Source: Kitasatospora viridis (GTDB lineage Bacteria > Actinomycetota > Actinomycetes > Streptomycetales > Streptomycetaceae). From it: DNA of 64,000 nt. Under the pieces are notes generated by a model, which was given only the letters and a program-made list of their open reading frames with translations, was not told the DNA's origin and did no database searches. Shown in pieces: positions 53,346 to 62,005 of the stretch (the stretch's first letter is position 1; each line of letters begins with the position of its first letter). Both the position numbers and the translations under genes were made by a program. The stretch is from contig NZ_VIWT01000001.1 in NCBI RefSeq assembly GCF_007829815.1, forward strand, positions 434,001 to 498,000, read 5' to 3'.

Positions 53346-54136
53346 TGTGCCGTCATCTCGCCTACCTAGGTGCCCCGGTGACGCCGGCCGAGCTGCTGGT
53401 GGAGCCGCCCTACGGCCTGCACCGGCAATCCTGGTCGCCCCGGCTGCAGCGGTTCGGCACGGTCAACGCGGACGGCTTCGGCCTGGGCTGGTACGCCGAC
53501 GGCGACCCGTTGCCGGCCCGCTACCGGCAGGCCGGACCGATCTGGTCCGACGAGAACTTCACCGACCTGGCCCGGGTGGTGCGCACCCGGGCGCTGCTGG
53601 CGGCGGTCCGCTCGGCCACCGTCGGCACCACTCCGGAGCGCAGCGCCGCCGCCCCCTACGCCGCCGACGGTTGGCTGTTCAGCCACAACGGCGCGCTGGC
53701 CGGCTGGCCGAACGGCCTCGGCGCACTGGCCGCGCTGCTCGACCCCGCCGAGCTGCTCGGGCTCGCGGCGCACTGCGACTCGGCGCTGGTCTGGGCGCTG
53801 CTGCTGCGTCGGCTGCGGGCCGGCGAGCCGGTCGAGCAGGCGCTCGCGGGGGTCGTGGCCGAGGTGGTCGAGCACACCGAGGCCCGGCTCAACCTGCTGG
53901 TCACCGACGGCCGGGTGATCGCCGCGACCGCCTGGGGCGACACCCTGTTCCACCGTCTGGAGCCGGGCCGATCGGTGCTGGTCGCCTCCGAGCCGGGCGA
54001 CGACGGCCCCGGCTGGACCCCGGTGCCCGACCGGTCCGTCCTGCTCGCCACCCCCGACGCCGTGGTGGTCCGCCCGCTGGAACCGAGCCGCGTCCAACCG
54101 CCGCTGCCGAGCCGCAAGGAGAGTCTGATCCGATGA
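53345..54136 (+). CDS. egtC: Gamma-glutamyl hercynylcysteine sulfoxide hydrolase EgtC
   Basis: A 263-residue class II glutamine amidotransferase. After removal of Met1 the nucleophile is Cys2 (M-C-R-H-L-A-Y-L-G), with N-A-D-G-F-G-L-G-W-Y and F-S-H-N-G-A-L forming the family motifs. It removes glutamate from the EgtB product. It shares one base of its start with the egtB stop and overlaps egtD by 4 bp. Confidence 0.94.
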   Translation: MCRHLAYLGAPVTPAELLVEPPYGLHRQSWSPRLQRFGTVNADGFGLGWYADGDPLPARYRQAGPIWSDENFTDLARVVRTRALLAAVRSATVGTTPERSAAAPYAADGWLFSHNGALAGWPNGLGALAALLDPAELLGLAAHCDSALVWALLLRRLRAGEPVEQALAGVVAEVVEHTEARLNLLVTDGRVIAATAWGDTLFHRLEPGRSVLVASEPGDDGPGWTPVPDRSVLLATPDAVVVRPLEPSRVQPPLPSRKESLIR

Positions 54137-55110
54137 CCAGCTTCGAACTCACCCGCCTGCTCCCGTCCGACCACTTCGCCCGGGCGCTGCGCGAGGACGT
54201 CCGGCGCGGGTTGACCGCGCCCGCCAAGTCGCTTCCGCCGAAGTGGTTCTACGACAAGCGGGGCAGCGAGCTGTTCGAGGACATCACCCGGCTGCCCGAG
54301 TACTACCCGACCCGGGCCGAGCGGGCGATCCTGACAGCGCGGGCCGACGAGATCGCCGCCGCGACCAAGGCCCGGACCCTGGTCGAACTGGGCTCCGGCT
54401 CCTCGGAGAAGACGCGGCTGCTGCTGGACGCGCTGGGCGCCCTCGGCACCCTGCGCGAGTACGTGCCGGTGGACGTCAGCGAGAGCGCGCTGCGCGAGGC
54501 CGGGCGGCGGCTGGCCGAGGACTACCCGGGGCTGGCCGTGCACGGGGTGCTGAACGACTTCACCGCCAGCCTCGGGCTGCCCGGCGAGGTGCCGGCGCCC
54601 CGGCTGGTCGCCTTCCTCGGCGGCACCCTGGGCAATTTGAACCCGGCCGAGCGGTCCGCGTTCCTGACCGCGCTGCGGGCCGAACTGTCTCCCGGGGACT
54701 CGCTGTTGCTCGGCACCGACCTGGTCAAGGACCCGGCGGTGCTGGTCGCGGCGTACGACGACTCGGCCGGGGTGACGGCCGAGTTCGACAAGAACCTGCT
54801 GAACGTGCTGAACCGCGAGCTGGACGCCGGGTTCGATCCGGAGGCCTTCGAGCACGTGGCGCTGTGGAACGCCGAGCAGGAGTGGATCGAGATGCGGCTG
54901 CGCTCCGTCAGGGCGCAGCGGGTGCCGGTTCCCGGGGTCGAGCTGACCGTGGAGTTCGCCGAGGGCGAGGAGCTGCGCACCGAGATCTCGGCCAAGTTCC
55001 GCCGCGAGGGGGTGGCCGCGGAGCTGGCCACGGCCGGCTTCGCGCTGCGGCACTGGTGGACCGACCCCGAGGGCCGGTTCGGCCTCTCGTTGGCCGAGCC
55101 CGTGGACTGA
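54133..55110 (+). CDS. egtD: Histidine N-alpha-methyltransferase EgtD
   Basis: A 325-residue SAM enzyme that trimethylates histidine to hercynine, the first step of the pathway. Motif I is V-E-L-G-S-G-S-S-E-K-T-R, followed by Y-V-P-V-D-V-S-E-S-A-L and F-L-G-G-T-L-G-N-L. The N-terminus L-P-P-K-W-F-Y-D-K-R-G-S-E-L-F is diagnostic. It closes the operon egtABCD; a dedicated egtE (C-S lyase) is not next to it. After the stop come short CCGTCC/TTCGAGTC repeats, then a lipoprotein gene. Confidence 0.95.
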   Translation: MTSFELTRLLPSDHFARALREDVRRGLTAPAKSLPPKWFYDKRGSELFEDITRLPEYYPTRAERAILTARADEIAAATKARTLVELGSGSSEKTRLLLDALGALGTLREYVPVDVSESALREAGRRLAEDYPGLAVHGVLNDFTASLGLPGEVPAPRLVAFLGGTLGNLNPAERSAFLTALRAELSPGDSLLLGTDLVKDPAVLVAAYDDSAGVTAEFDKNLLNVLNRELDAGFDPEAFEHVALWNAEQEWIEMRLRSVRAQRVPVPGVELTVEFAEGEELRTEISAKFRREGVAAELATAGFALRHWWTDPEGRFGLSLAEPVD

Positions 55111-55157
55111 CCGTCCGGGTCACCGTTCGAGTCACCCTTCGAGTCGAGGAGGCCGTC

Positions 55158-56012
55158 GTGCGCCCGCCGGGCAGGATCGCCGTTCTGGCGGGCGCACTCG
55201 GCCTGTTGGCCGCCTGCTCGGGCGGCAGCACAAGCGGCAGCGGCGGGTCCGGTAGCGGCGGCGGCCTGCCGCGCCCGGCGCACGTGGTGGTCGTGGTGCT
55301 GGAGAACCAGGCCGCCGACGCGGTGCTCGGCAACCCGAGCGCCCCCTACCTCAACCAACTGGCCCGCACCGGAGCCCAGTTCACCGACTCGACGGCGATC
55401 ACCCACCCGAGCCAGCCGAACTACCTTGACCTGTTCGCCGGTTCGGACCAGGGCGTGACCGACGACTCCTGCCCGCACTCCTTCGGCTCCGACAACCTGG
55501 CGACCGAACTCGCCGCCAAGGGGCTGGGCTTCACCGGCTACGCGGAGAACCTGCCCGCCGACCGGTCGAGTTGCGCCGCCGGCGAGTACGCCCGCAAGCA
55601 CGTGCCCTGGCTGGACTTCAGCAACGTGCCGGCCGGCGACAGCGCGCCGTTCACCGCTTTCCCCACCGACTTCAACCGGCTGCCCACCGTCTCCTGGGTG
55701 ATCCCCAACCTCTGCGACGACGCCCACGACTGCCCGTTGAGCACCGCGGACGGCTGGCTGCGCACGCACCTGGACCCGTACGTCCAGTGGGCCCGGCAGC
55801 ACGACAGCCTGCTGATCACCACCTTCGACGAGAACGACGGCTCCCCGGGCAACCGGATCGCCACCTTCTTCGACGGCGGTCCGGTCCGGATCGGCAGCTA
55901 CGGCGAGCCGATCGACCACTTCACCGTGCTGCGCACCGTCGAGGACATGTACGGGCTGGGGCACGCCGGCGCGGCCGCCGACGCCGCGCCGGTCCGGGAC
56001 GTCTGGAACTGA
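55158..56012 (+). CDS. Phosphoesterase-family lipoprotein
   Basis: A 284-residue exported phosphoesterase (AcpA/phospholipase C-like). The signal ends at a lipobox L-A-A-C (about C19), followed by a G/S linker; the catalytic core has V-V-V-V-L-E-N-Q-A-A-D, T-H-P-S-Q-P-N-Y and T-F-D-E-N-D-G. GTG at 55158 follows GAGGAGG. It hydrolyses phosphate esters outside the cell; the exact substrate is unknown. It follows egtD by 47 bp on the same strand, so it may share the transcript without functional link. Confidence 0.88.
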   Translation: MRPPGRIAVLAGALGLLAACSGGSTSGSGGSGSGGGLPRPAHVVVVVLENQAADAVLGNPSAPYLNQLARTGAQFTDSTAITHPSQPNYLDLFAGSDQGVTDDSCPHSFGSDNLATELAAKGLGFTGYAENLPADRSSCAAGEYARKHVPWLDFSNVPAGDSAPFTAFPTDFNRLPTVSWVIPNLCDDAHDCPLSTADGWLRTHLDPYVQWARQHDSLLITTFDENDGSPGNRIATFFDGGPVRIGSYGEPIDHFTVLRTVEDMYGLGHAGAAADAAPVRDVWN

Positions 56013-56076
56013 CGCCCGCAAAAGCCCCAGCGCACCCGAGGAATCCCAAGGAATCCGAGGCAGCCAAGGCTATTGC

Positions 56077-56099
56077 TGAAGCAGTGAATCACTGCTTCA
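56077..56099. promoter_or_regulatory. Perfect operator of the TetR/AurF pair
   Basis: Two 11-bp arms, TGAAGCAGTGA and its exact complement, around a single A. It ends 9 bp before the TetR start codon, in a lower-GC patch, and is the obvious autoregulation site. Confidence 0.85.
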
Positions 56100-56108
56100 C
56101 TTCTTGCC

Positions 56109-56786
56109 GTGGCCTACCGGAAGACCCCCGCCGTCCAAGCCCGGCTCGACGCCCAGCGCGCGACCGTGCTCGCCGCCGCGACCGAGCTGCTCGCCGAACG
56201 CGGTTACGCCGCCTGCTCGGTGGCCGCCGTCGCCGAGCGGGCCGGGATCGCCACCGGCAGCGTCTACCGCTCCTTCCCGAGCAAGGCCGAGCTGGTCGCC
56301 GAGCTGTTCCGCAGCGTGGTCGGCCGCGAGGTGGCCGCCGTCCGGGAGGCCGCGGCCTACGGCGGCGACCTGCACGCCCAAGTCGCCTCGGTGATCGGCA
56401 CCTTCGCCGGTCGCGCGCTCGGCGCGCCCAGGCTCGCCTACGCGCTGCTCGCCGAGCCGGTCGACCCGGAGGTGGAGGCCGAGCGCCTGGTCTTCCGCCG
56501 GGCCTTCCGGGACGTGATCGCGGCCGCCGTCGCCGAGGGCACCGCGGCCGGCCGACTGCCCGCCCAGGACCCGGAACTGACCGCCGCGCTGCTGGTCGGC
56601 GGGGTCGGCGAGGCGCTGGTCGGGCCGCTGGCCGACGGCCGGGCCCCCGCCGACCTGGTCCCCGCCCTGATCGCCTTCTCGCTGCGCGCACTGGGCTTCC
56701 CCGCGCCGACGCCCGCCGCTCCCGACCCCCGCAGCGTCCCCACCTCCCCCACCCTCCTCACCGGAACCGCCGGAGCCGCCCCGTGA
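56109..56786 (+). CDS. TetR-family regulator
   Basis: A 225-residue repressor. The helix-turn-helix spans about residues 18-62 (V-L-A-A-A-T-E-L-L-A-E-R-G-Y, V-A-A-V-A-E-R-A-G-I-A-T-G-S-V-Y-R-S-F-P-S-K-A-E-L). The ligand domain is alanine-rich and the C-terminal 25 residues are disordered. GTG at 56109 is in phase with conserved sequence. It overlaps the oxygenase gene by 4 bp (GTGA), so repressor and enzyme form one autoregulated operon. Confidence 0.92.
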   Translation: MAYRKTPAVQARLDAQRATVLAAATELLAERGYAACSVAAVAERAGIATGSVYRSFPSKAELVAELFRSVVGREVAAVREAAAYGGDLHAQVASVIGTFAGRALGAPRLAYALLAEPVDPEVEAERLVFRRAFRDVIAAAVAEGTAAGRLPAQDPELTAALLVGGVGEALVGPLADGRAPADLVPALIAFSLRALGFPAPTPAAPDPRSVPTSPTLLTGTAGAAP

Positions 56787-57685
56787 CCACCACCGCCGAT
56801 CCCGCGGCGGAGCGCGAGCGCAACGCCGAACGCCTGCTGCGCGCCTCCGCCAAGCACTCCTACGACCCGCTCACCGAGATCGACTGGTCCGCCCCGATCG
56901 ACCCGGATCAGTTCGCCCTCCCCGCCCACCGGGTGACGCTCTACGGCACCGGGCTGTGGGAGTCCATGAGCCACCGTCAGCGCGCCCGGCTGAGCACCAA
57001 CCAGTTCGCCAGCACCACCGCCGCCGGGATCTGGTTCGAGCTGCTGCTGATGAACGGTCTGATCCGGCACGTCTACGACGCCGACCTGACCACCCGGCAC
57101 GCCCAGTACGCGCTCACCGAGGTCGCCGACGAGTGCCGGCACTCCACCATGTTCGCCCGCTACATCACCGCCACCGGGTACCCGTCGGCCCGCCCGTCCC
57201 GCCGGGCCGAGCGGCGCGGCCGGATCCACCTGATGATCAACGACATCGCCCTGACGCTGGCCGGCGCCGTGTTCGTCGAGGAGTTCGCCGACGCGATGCA
57301 GCGCGAGATGATCCGGGACGACTCGCTGCAGCCGCTGGCCCGCTCGGTGGCCCGGATCCACGTGGTCGAGGAGGCCCGGCACATCGGCTACGCCAAGCCC
57401 GAACTGGCCCGCCGCTGGGCCGCGATGAGCGCGCCGCGCAAGGCCCTGTTCCGCCGGGTGCTGGCGCTGCTGGTCACCGAGGCGGTGCGCGAGTGCGTCA
57501 ACCCGCGGGTCTACGCGCTGGCCGGGCTGGACCCGCAGGAGGCCCGCCGGGCCGCCCGGGCCAACCCGCACTGGCAGGCCGCCAAGCTGGACTGGTCGCG
57601 CAAGGCGGTGGCCTTCTTCACCGAGCTGGGCATCATCGACGACTCGACCGCCCGGATCTGGCGGCGCGCCCACCTGATGCCCTGA
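56783..57685 (+). CDS. Diiron oxygenase, AurF-like
   Basis: A 300-residue protein of the AurF (p-aminobenzoate N-oxygenase) family. Ligands of the two irons are visible as E in T-E-V-A-D-E-C-R-H-S, then E in F-V-E-E-F-A-D and E/H in V-V-E-E-A-R-H-I-G-Y. AurF-type enzymes oxidise amines or alkenes; here the substrate is unknown. Coupling to a TetR gene suggests induction by the compound it oxidises. Confidence 0.9.
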   Translation: MTTTADPAAERERNAERLLRASAKHSYDPLTEIDWSAPIDPDQFALPAHRVTLYGTGLWESMSHRQRARLSTNQFASTTAAGIWFELLLMNGLIRHVYDADLTTRHAQYALTEVADECRHSTMFARYITATGYPSARPSRRAERRGRIHLMINDIALTLAGAVFVEEFADAMQREMIRDDSLQPLARSVARIHVVEEARHIGYAKPELARRWAAMSAPRKALFRRVLALLVTEAVRECVNPRVYALAGLDPQEARRAARANPHWQAAKLDWSRKAVAFFTELGIIDDSTARIWRRAHLMP

Positions 57686-57704
57686 GGCCGACGCCGGCGA
57701 ACAC

Positions 57705-57768
57705 CCTCAGTTCGAGACACCGTCAGTTCGAGACACCGTCGGTTCGAGACGCCGTCAGTTCGAGGCGC
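57705..57768 (-). repeat. Four 16-bp tandem repeats
   Basis: CGTCAGTTCGAGACAC occurs four times with one to three changes (57705, 57721, 57737, 57753). The last copy overlaps the stop codon and last three codons of the RCK protein, so the array appears to have grown from the gene's 3' end. Confidence 0.8.
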
Positions 57769-59611
57769 TCTCGGCGAGCACGGTCTCGGGCGCCGCGGTG
57801 TTCAGCCGGGCCAGGCCGCCCCGGGTGGCGACCACCACCACCCGGTCACCGGCGGCCAGGCCCCGGCTGCGGTCGGCGTAGCCCCACTGGTAGGACTGCG
57901 GCGCACGGGCCAGCCGGACGGCGAGCACCCGCAGCCCGCCGATCGCCTCGATGTCGTTGCGGCTCATCCCGACCAGCGGGCTGCCCGGGTCGGCGGTCAG
58001 CTCGGCGATCAGCAGCACGTGGCGGAAGACCGAGAGGGTGCCGAGCACCTCACGCCCCATCAGCGCGGCCGCGAACGCCGGCGCGGCCAGGTAGGAGACC
58101 GAGCGGGAGGCGACGTTGCCGATGGTCGCGTAGACGTGGTGCGCGAAGTCGTCGTCGAACAGCCGCACGACCGAGCGGATGTCCTCGCGCAGCGCCCGGG
58201 CCTCCAGCACCGCCTCCAGGTTGACCGCGTCGTCGTTGGTCACCGCGACCACGGCGCGCGCGTACTTGGCCCGGGCGGAGCGCAGTTGGTCGGCGAGCAG
58301 GCCGTCCCCGACCACCACCGGGATGCCGAGCGGGCGCATCGCGGCCACGCCGCGGGCCTGCGGGTCGATCTCGACGCAGGCCACCGGCACGCCCAGTTCG
58401 TTGAGCTGCTGGGCCACCCGGGTGCCGACGTTGCCAAGGCCGACCACGATCACGTGCCCGCGCAGGCCGGCGCTCGGGCTGCGCGGCAGGCCGCGGCGGC
58501 CGGAGGCGAGCACGTCGACCACGATCGCGGTGAGCACCGGCAGCAGCGCGATCCCGCTGAAGGTGATCACCACCTGGGCCACCCGCTGCCACAACCCGCC
58601 GGTGCCGCCGGTCGGGTCGCTCATCTGGTCCGGCTGGGCGGAGCCGGCCGCGTCCAGCATGGTCAGGTAGGCGGTCCAGCCGATGCTGTGGTTGAAGTGC
58701 CAGATCACCACCGCGGCGGAGAGGATCGCGGCGAACGCGGTGCAGAGCACCAGCCGTATCCGGGCGCCGGTGAAGAACCGCAGGGCGTCCAGGATCCGGT
58801 AGCGCAGCCGGGAGGGCAGCGGCACCCGCGCCCGGGGCTCGGTCGTCAGGGTCTGCAGCACCGCGATGCCCTCCTCGCGGTCCGGCTGCACCCGCGCCGC
58901 CGGCGGCTCGCCGTCCTCGCCCTGCTGCGGCACCCGCACCGCGATCGGGCCGCCCTCGCCGAAGGCGGTGGCCAGCTCGATGAACGGGCGGGCGGCGGAC
59001 TCGGTCTCGGGTAGCAGCCGGAGCCGGTCGAGGTCCTGACGGTCGATCCGGTCGGCGGCCACGCACAGGTGCCCGGCGAGTTCGTCGGGGTCGTGGGCGA
59101 CGTAGAGGTAGCGGTCGCCGACCTGCACCGAGTTGGGCCGGCCGAGCGCACCGTTGGCGAAGGCGGGGGCGGCGGTGGCGGAGCCGGAGAGCGCGGCGCA
59201 GTTCTTCAGCAGTGTCTGGATCTGTTCGCCCAGGCGCTGGTTGAACATCCGCAGCACGATCCGGATCTCCGGATTCATCCCCTGGGCACTCATCGCGGCG
59301 TGGATGTTGGCCTGATCGTCACCGTCCACCAGGGCGATCCCGCGGGCGGTCGCGGCCCCGGCCGCCGCCAGCGCCTCCTGGGTGACGCCGGGGAACTCCA
59401 GCACCGCGGCGACCTGTTCCAGCTGCTCGATCCGCGGCGCGTGATCCCGGCTGCGGTCGGGCACCACCGCCACCACCGGGACCTCGTAGTGCTCGGTGAG
59501 CTCCAGGATCAGCCGGTGGGCCAGGGCGTTCGCCCCGCAGACCACGTAGTGGTCGGCGAACGGCTGCTCCCCGGCGGCGGAGGGGTCGGTTCCGCGGGCG
59601 GCCTCAGTCAT
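57755..59611 (-). CDS. RCK/TrkA-N channel-like membrane protein
   Basis: A 618-residue protein with RCK-like NAD-binding domains on both sides of a membrane region. Domain 1 begins H-Y-V-V-C-G-A-N-A-L-A-H-R; the membrane part (about 270-385) has two or three helices (R-L-V-L-C-T-A-F-A-A-I-L-S-A-A-V-V-I-W and V-V-I-T-F-S-G-I-A-L-L-P-V-L-T-A-I-V-V-D-V-L); domain 2 begins V-I-V-V-G-L-G-N-V-G-T-R. It resembles CASTOR/POLLUX-type ion channels. The canonical T-V-G-Y-G filter is not visible between the helices. ATG at 59611 precedes conserved sequence; upstream frame to 59674 is possible. Confidence 0.83.
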   Translation of the reverse strand: MTEAARGTDPSAAGEQPFADHYVVCGANALAHRLILELTEHYEVPVVAVVPDRSRDHAPRIEQLEQVAAVLEFPGVTQEALAAAGAATARGIALVDGDDQANIHAAMSAQGMNPEIRIVLRMFNQRLGEQIQTLLKNCAALSGSATAAPAFANGALGRPNSVQVGDRYLYVAHDPDELAGHLCVAADRIDRQDLDRLRLLPETESAARPFIELATAFGEGGPIAVRVPQQGEDGEPPAARVQPDREEGIAVLQTLTTEPRARVPLPSRLRYRILDALRFFTGARIRLVLCTAFAAILSAAVVIWHFNHSIGWTAYLTMLDAAGSAQPDQMSDPTGGTGGLWQRVAQVVITFSGIALLPVLTAIVVDVLASGRRGLPRSPSAGLRGHVIVVGLGNVGTRVAQQLNELGVPVACVEIDPQARGVAAMRPLGIPVVVGDGLLADQLRSARAKYARAVVAVTNDDAVNLEAVLEARALREDIRSVVRLFDDDFAHHVYATIGNVASRSVSYLAAPAFAAALMGREVLGTLSVFRHVLLIAELTADPGSPLVGMSRNDIEAIGGLRVLAVRLARAPQSYQWGYADRSRGLAAGDRVVVVATRGGLARLNTAAPETVLAESASN

Positions 59612-59811
59612 GGTCCGGATGGTAATGCCTACTTCGGGCCCCGCCGAGCGAATGATTCCAGCCACTCCGATCACAAACGGACCATCAGGTCACAGGCTGA
59701 GACGGTTCTCTGACAACCAGTCGTCAATGTGGTTGGATGAACGGCGCCTGAGCTCCCCACTCGGCCCGCCTCCGTTCGGGTCGTGAACCGAACGGCCGTG
59801 CAAGGAACTTG

Positions 59812-61176
59812 ATGTCACAGATACCCCAGCCGGTGACCTGGTGCCTGGGCGCCGTACTGCTGGTGGCCCTCGTGCTGCTGCTCCGCCAGTGGCGGACCAC
59901 CCGGTCCCAGGCCGCCTCGCTGACCCGGCTGCGGGCGGCCGTCCGGGCCCGGGACGAGGAGGCGCACCGCCTCGCCGCGGTCCGGCTGCCGACCCTGGGC
60001 CAGGCCACCGTGCAGCAGCCGGGCGGAGTCGACCCGCTGCTGGCCGGAACCGAGTTCGCGGCCAGCGTGCAGCTGGTGGCCGAGCACTTCGGCAGCGCCG
60101 TCGAGCGGGCCCAGGTGCGCGCCGACCAGAACGCCAAGGCCGCCCTGAAGGGCGCGGTGCGGGCGCTCCAGGGCCTGGCCAACGAGCAGCAGATGGCGAT
60201 CTCGCAGATGCAGGAGCGGCACGACCACCCGGCCGTGCTGCGCGACCTGCTGGAGATCGACCACACCAACTCCCAGTTCGGGCGGCGGGCCCAGGCCATC
60301 GCGGTGCTCTGCGGCTCCTGGCCCGGCCGGCAGCGCTCGGCCTCCTCGCTGAGCGACGTGGTGCGCGGCGCCAAGGGCCGGGTCCGCGACTACAAGCGGG
60401 TGGAGATCCGCACCCAGGTCGAACTCGCGGTGATCAGCCGGGTGGTGGAGCCGGTGGTGCTCGCGGTCGCCGAACTGATGGACAACGCGGCCCGGCACTC
60501 GCAGCCCAACACCACGGTCGAGGTCAACCTGCAGCCCGCGCACAACGGCGCCTGCGTGGTGATCGACGACGCCGGCGTCGGCATGGACCCGCGCGAGGTG
60601 CAGCTGGCCACCGAACTGCTCACCGGACAGCGCTCGGTGGACGTCACCAAGCTCGGCGACCCGCCGCAGTTCGGCTTCGCGGCGATCGGCGTGCTGGCCG
60701 CCCGCTACGGCTTCAGCGTCTCGGTGGACACCCGCTCCCCCTACGGCGGGGTGCGCGCGGTGCTCTTCCTGCCCACCGCGCTGCTCACCCAGCTCGCCCC
60801 GGAGCCGCCCGTGTCCACCGCCGTACCCGCCCCGGCCCCCGCGCCCGCCGCACCGCCGACCCCGCGCGGCGACGACTGGCACCTGCCCGCCGCCGCCGAG
60901 CCGACCCCCGCCCACGAGCACACCTCACCGCCGATCACCCAGCGCACCGCCGGCGGCCTGCCCAAGCGCCGCCGGCGCGAGCCGGCCGCCTACGCCGAGC
61001 AGCCCGAGCACGAGGCCCGCACCGGCTCGGCCGACCACACCGAACCGGCCGACCATGCGTCCGGCACCCCCGAGCAGTGGGCCAGGGACGCCGAGGCCAC
61101 CGCCCGCCGCCTGGGCGCCTTCGCCCGCGGCACCCGGGCCGGCCGCGAGAGCGACCCCGACGACCGGCACGGCTGA
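59812..61176 (+). CDS. cvnA: Conservon sensor CvnA (histidine-kinase-like)
   Basis: A 454-residue membrane-bound ATPase-domain protein and first gene of a conservon, a G-protein-like signalling operon of streptomycetes. It has one helix at about 11-28, a helical region with D-H-T-N-S-Q-F-G-R-R near 150, a HATPase domain (N-box E-L-M-D-N-A-A-R-H-S, D-D-A-G-V-G-M-D, G-F-A-A-I-G-V-L) and a long A/P/E-rich disordered tail from about 325. CvnA is thought to sense and pass signals to CvnB-D at the membrane. ATG at 59812 follows AAGGAA. Confidence 0.92.
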   Translation: MSQIPQPVTWCLGAVLLVALVLLLRQWRTTRSQAASLTRLRAAVRARDEEAHRLAAVRLPTLGQATVQQPGGVDPLLAGTEFAASVQLVAEHFGSAVERAQVRADQNAKAALKGAVRALQGLANEQQMAISQMQERHDHPAVLRDLLEIDHTNSQFGRRAQAIAVLCGSWPGRQRSASSLSDVVRGAKGRVRDYKRVEIRTQVELAVISRVVEPVVLAVAELMDNAARHSQPNTTVEVNLQPAHNGACVVIDDAGVGMDPREVQLATELLTGQRSVDVTKLGDPPQFGFAAIGVLAARYGFSVSVDTRSPYGGVRAVLFLPTALLTQLAPEPPVSTAVPAPAPAPAAPPTPRGDDWHLPAAAEPTPAHEHTSPPITQRTAGGLPKRRRREPAAYAEQPEHEARTGSADHTEPADHASGTPEQWARDAEATARRLGAFARGTRAGRESDPDDRHG

Positions 61177-61238
61177 GCCCAGCCCGGACCCTCCGACTGA
61201 CGAACAGTCAGCACCGCTTCGCCCGCTAGGAGAGCACG

Positions 61239-61652
61239 ATGAACGGCCGCCCGAACACCGACCTCGGCTGGATGCTGGATGACGTGCTGCAGGTGCCCGA
61301 GGCCCGGCACGCCATCCTGCTCTCCGCCGACGGCCTGCTGCGCGCCCACTCCGCCGGCATCACCCGGGACGAGGCCGACCGGCAGGCCGCCGCGCTGGCC
61401 GGGGTGCAGTCGATCAGCCGCAGCACCAACGGCTTCCTCGGCGCCGAACCCGGCGCCTGGCAGCAGACCCTGATCGAGTTCGCGGGCGGCTACGTCTTCC
61501 TGGTGGCCGCGGGCCCCGGCGCCTACCTGGCGGTCTCGGCCGGCGCCTCGGTGGACATGGAGGCGGTCAGCTACCGGATGCAGAAGCTGGTGGACCGGCT
61601 CGGCCGCGAACTCAGCACACCGCGGCGCGCGGACGCGGGGGTCGTGCGGTGA
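61239..61652 (+). CDS. cvnB: Conservon roadblock/LC7 protein CvnB
   Basis: A 137-residue roadblock/LC7 (MglB-like) domain protein: L-G-W-M-L-D-D-V-L-Q-V-P-E-A-R-H-A-I-L-L-S-A-D-G-L-L and G-Y-V-F-L-V-A-A-G-P-G-A-Y-L-A-V. In conservons CvnB interacts with CvnA and the GTPase CvnD, possibly as a GTPase regulator. Preceded by AGGAGA. It overlaps cvnC by 4 bp. Confidence 0.94.
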   Translation: MNGRPNTDLGWMLDDVLQVPEARHAILLSADGLLRAHSAGITRDEADRQAAALAGVQSISRSTNGFLGAEPGAWQQTLIEFAGGYVFLVAAGPGAYLAVSAGASVDMEAVSYRMQKLVDRLGRELSTPRRADAGVVR

Positions 61653-62005
61653 GCCGCCCGCGCCGGGAACAGGGCCTGGTCCGGCCGTACGTGGTCACCA
61701 ACGGCCGCTCCGAGCCCTCGCGCAACACCTTCGACCTGGTCACCCTGGTGCTCGGGGTGCCGGACCGGCCGCTGCCGGGCCTGGGGCCCGAACACCGCCG
61801 GCTGGTGCTGCTGGTCCGCGACGGCACCCTCTCGCTGGCCGAGATCGCCGCCCACCTGCGGCTGCCCGCCAGCGTCTGCAAGGTGCTGCTCGGCGACCTG
61901 GTGGACTCCGGCCACGTGATCACCCGGGCGCCCGTTCCGCGCGCCCAACTCCCCGCGTCCCAGCTGCTCCAGGAGGTTCTGGATGGGCTCCGTGCCCGAC
62001 TCTGA
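61649..62005 (+). CDS. cvnC: Conservon DUF742 protein CvnC
   Basis: A 118-residue DUF742 protein starting at GTG (GTGA overlap). It has the family N-terminus L-V-R-P-Y-V-V-T-N-G-R, a winged-helix-like region L-S-L-A-E-I-A-A-H-L-R-L-P-A-S-V-C-K-V-L-L-G-D-L and the short tail. Its biochemical role is not settled; it is always found with CvnB and CvnD. It overlaps cvnD by 23 bp. Confidence 0.94.
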   Translation: MSRPRREQGLVRPYVVTNGRSEPSRNTFDLVTLVLGVPDRPLPGLGPEHRRLVLLVRDGTLSLAEIAAHLRLPASVCKVLLGDLVDSGHVITRAPVPRAQLPASQLLQEVLDGLRARL

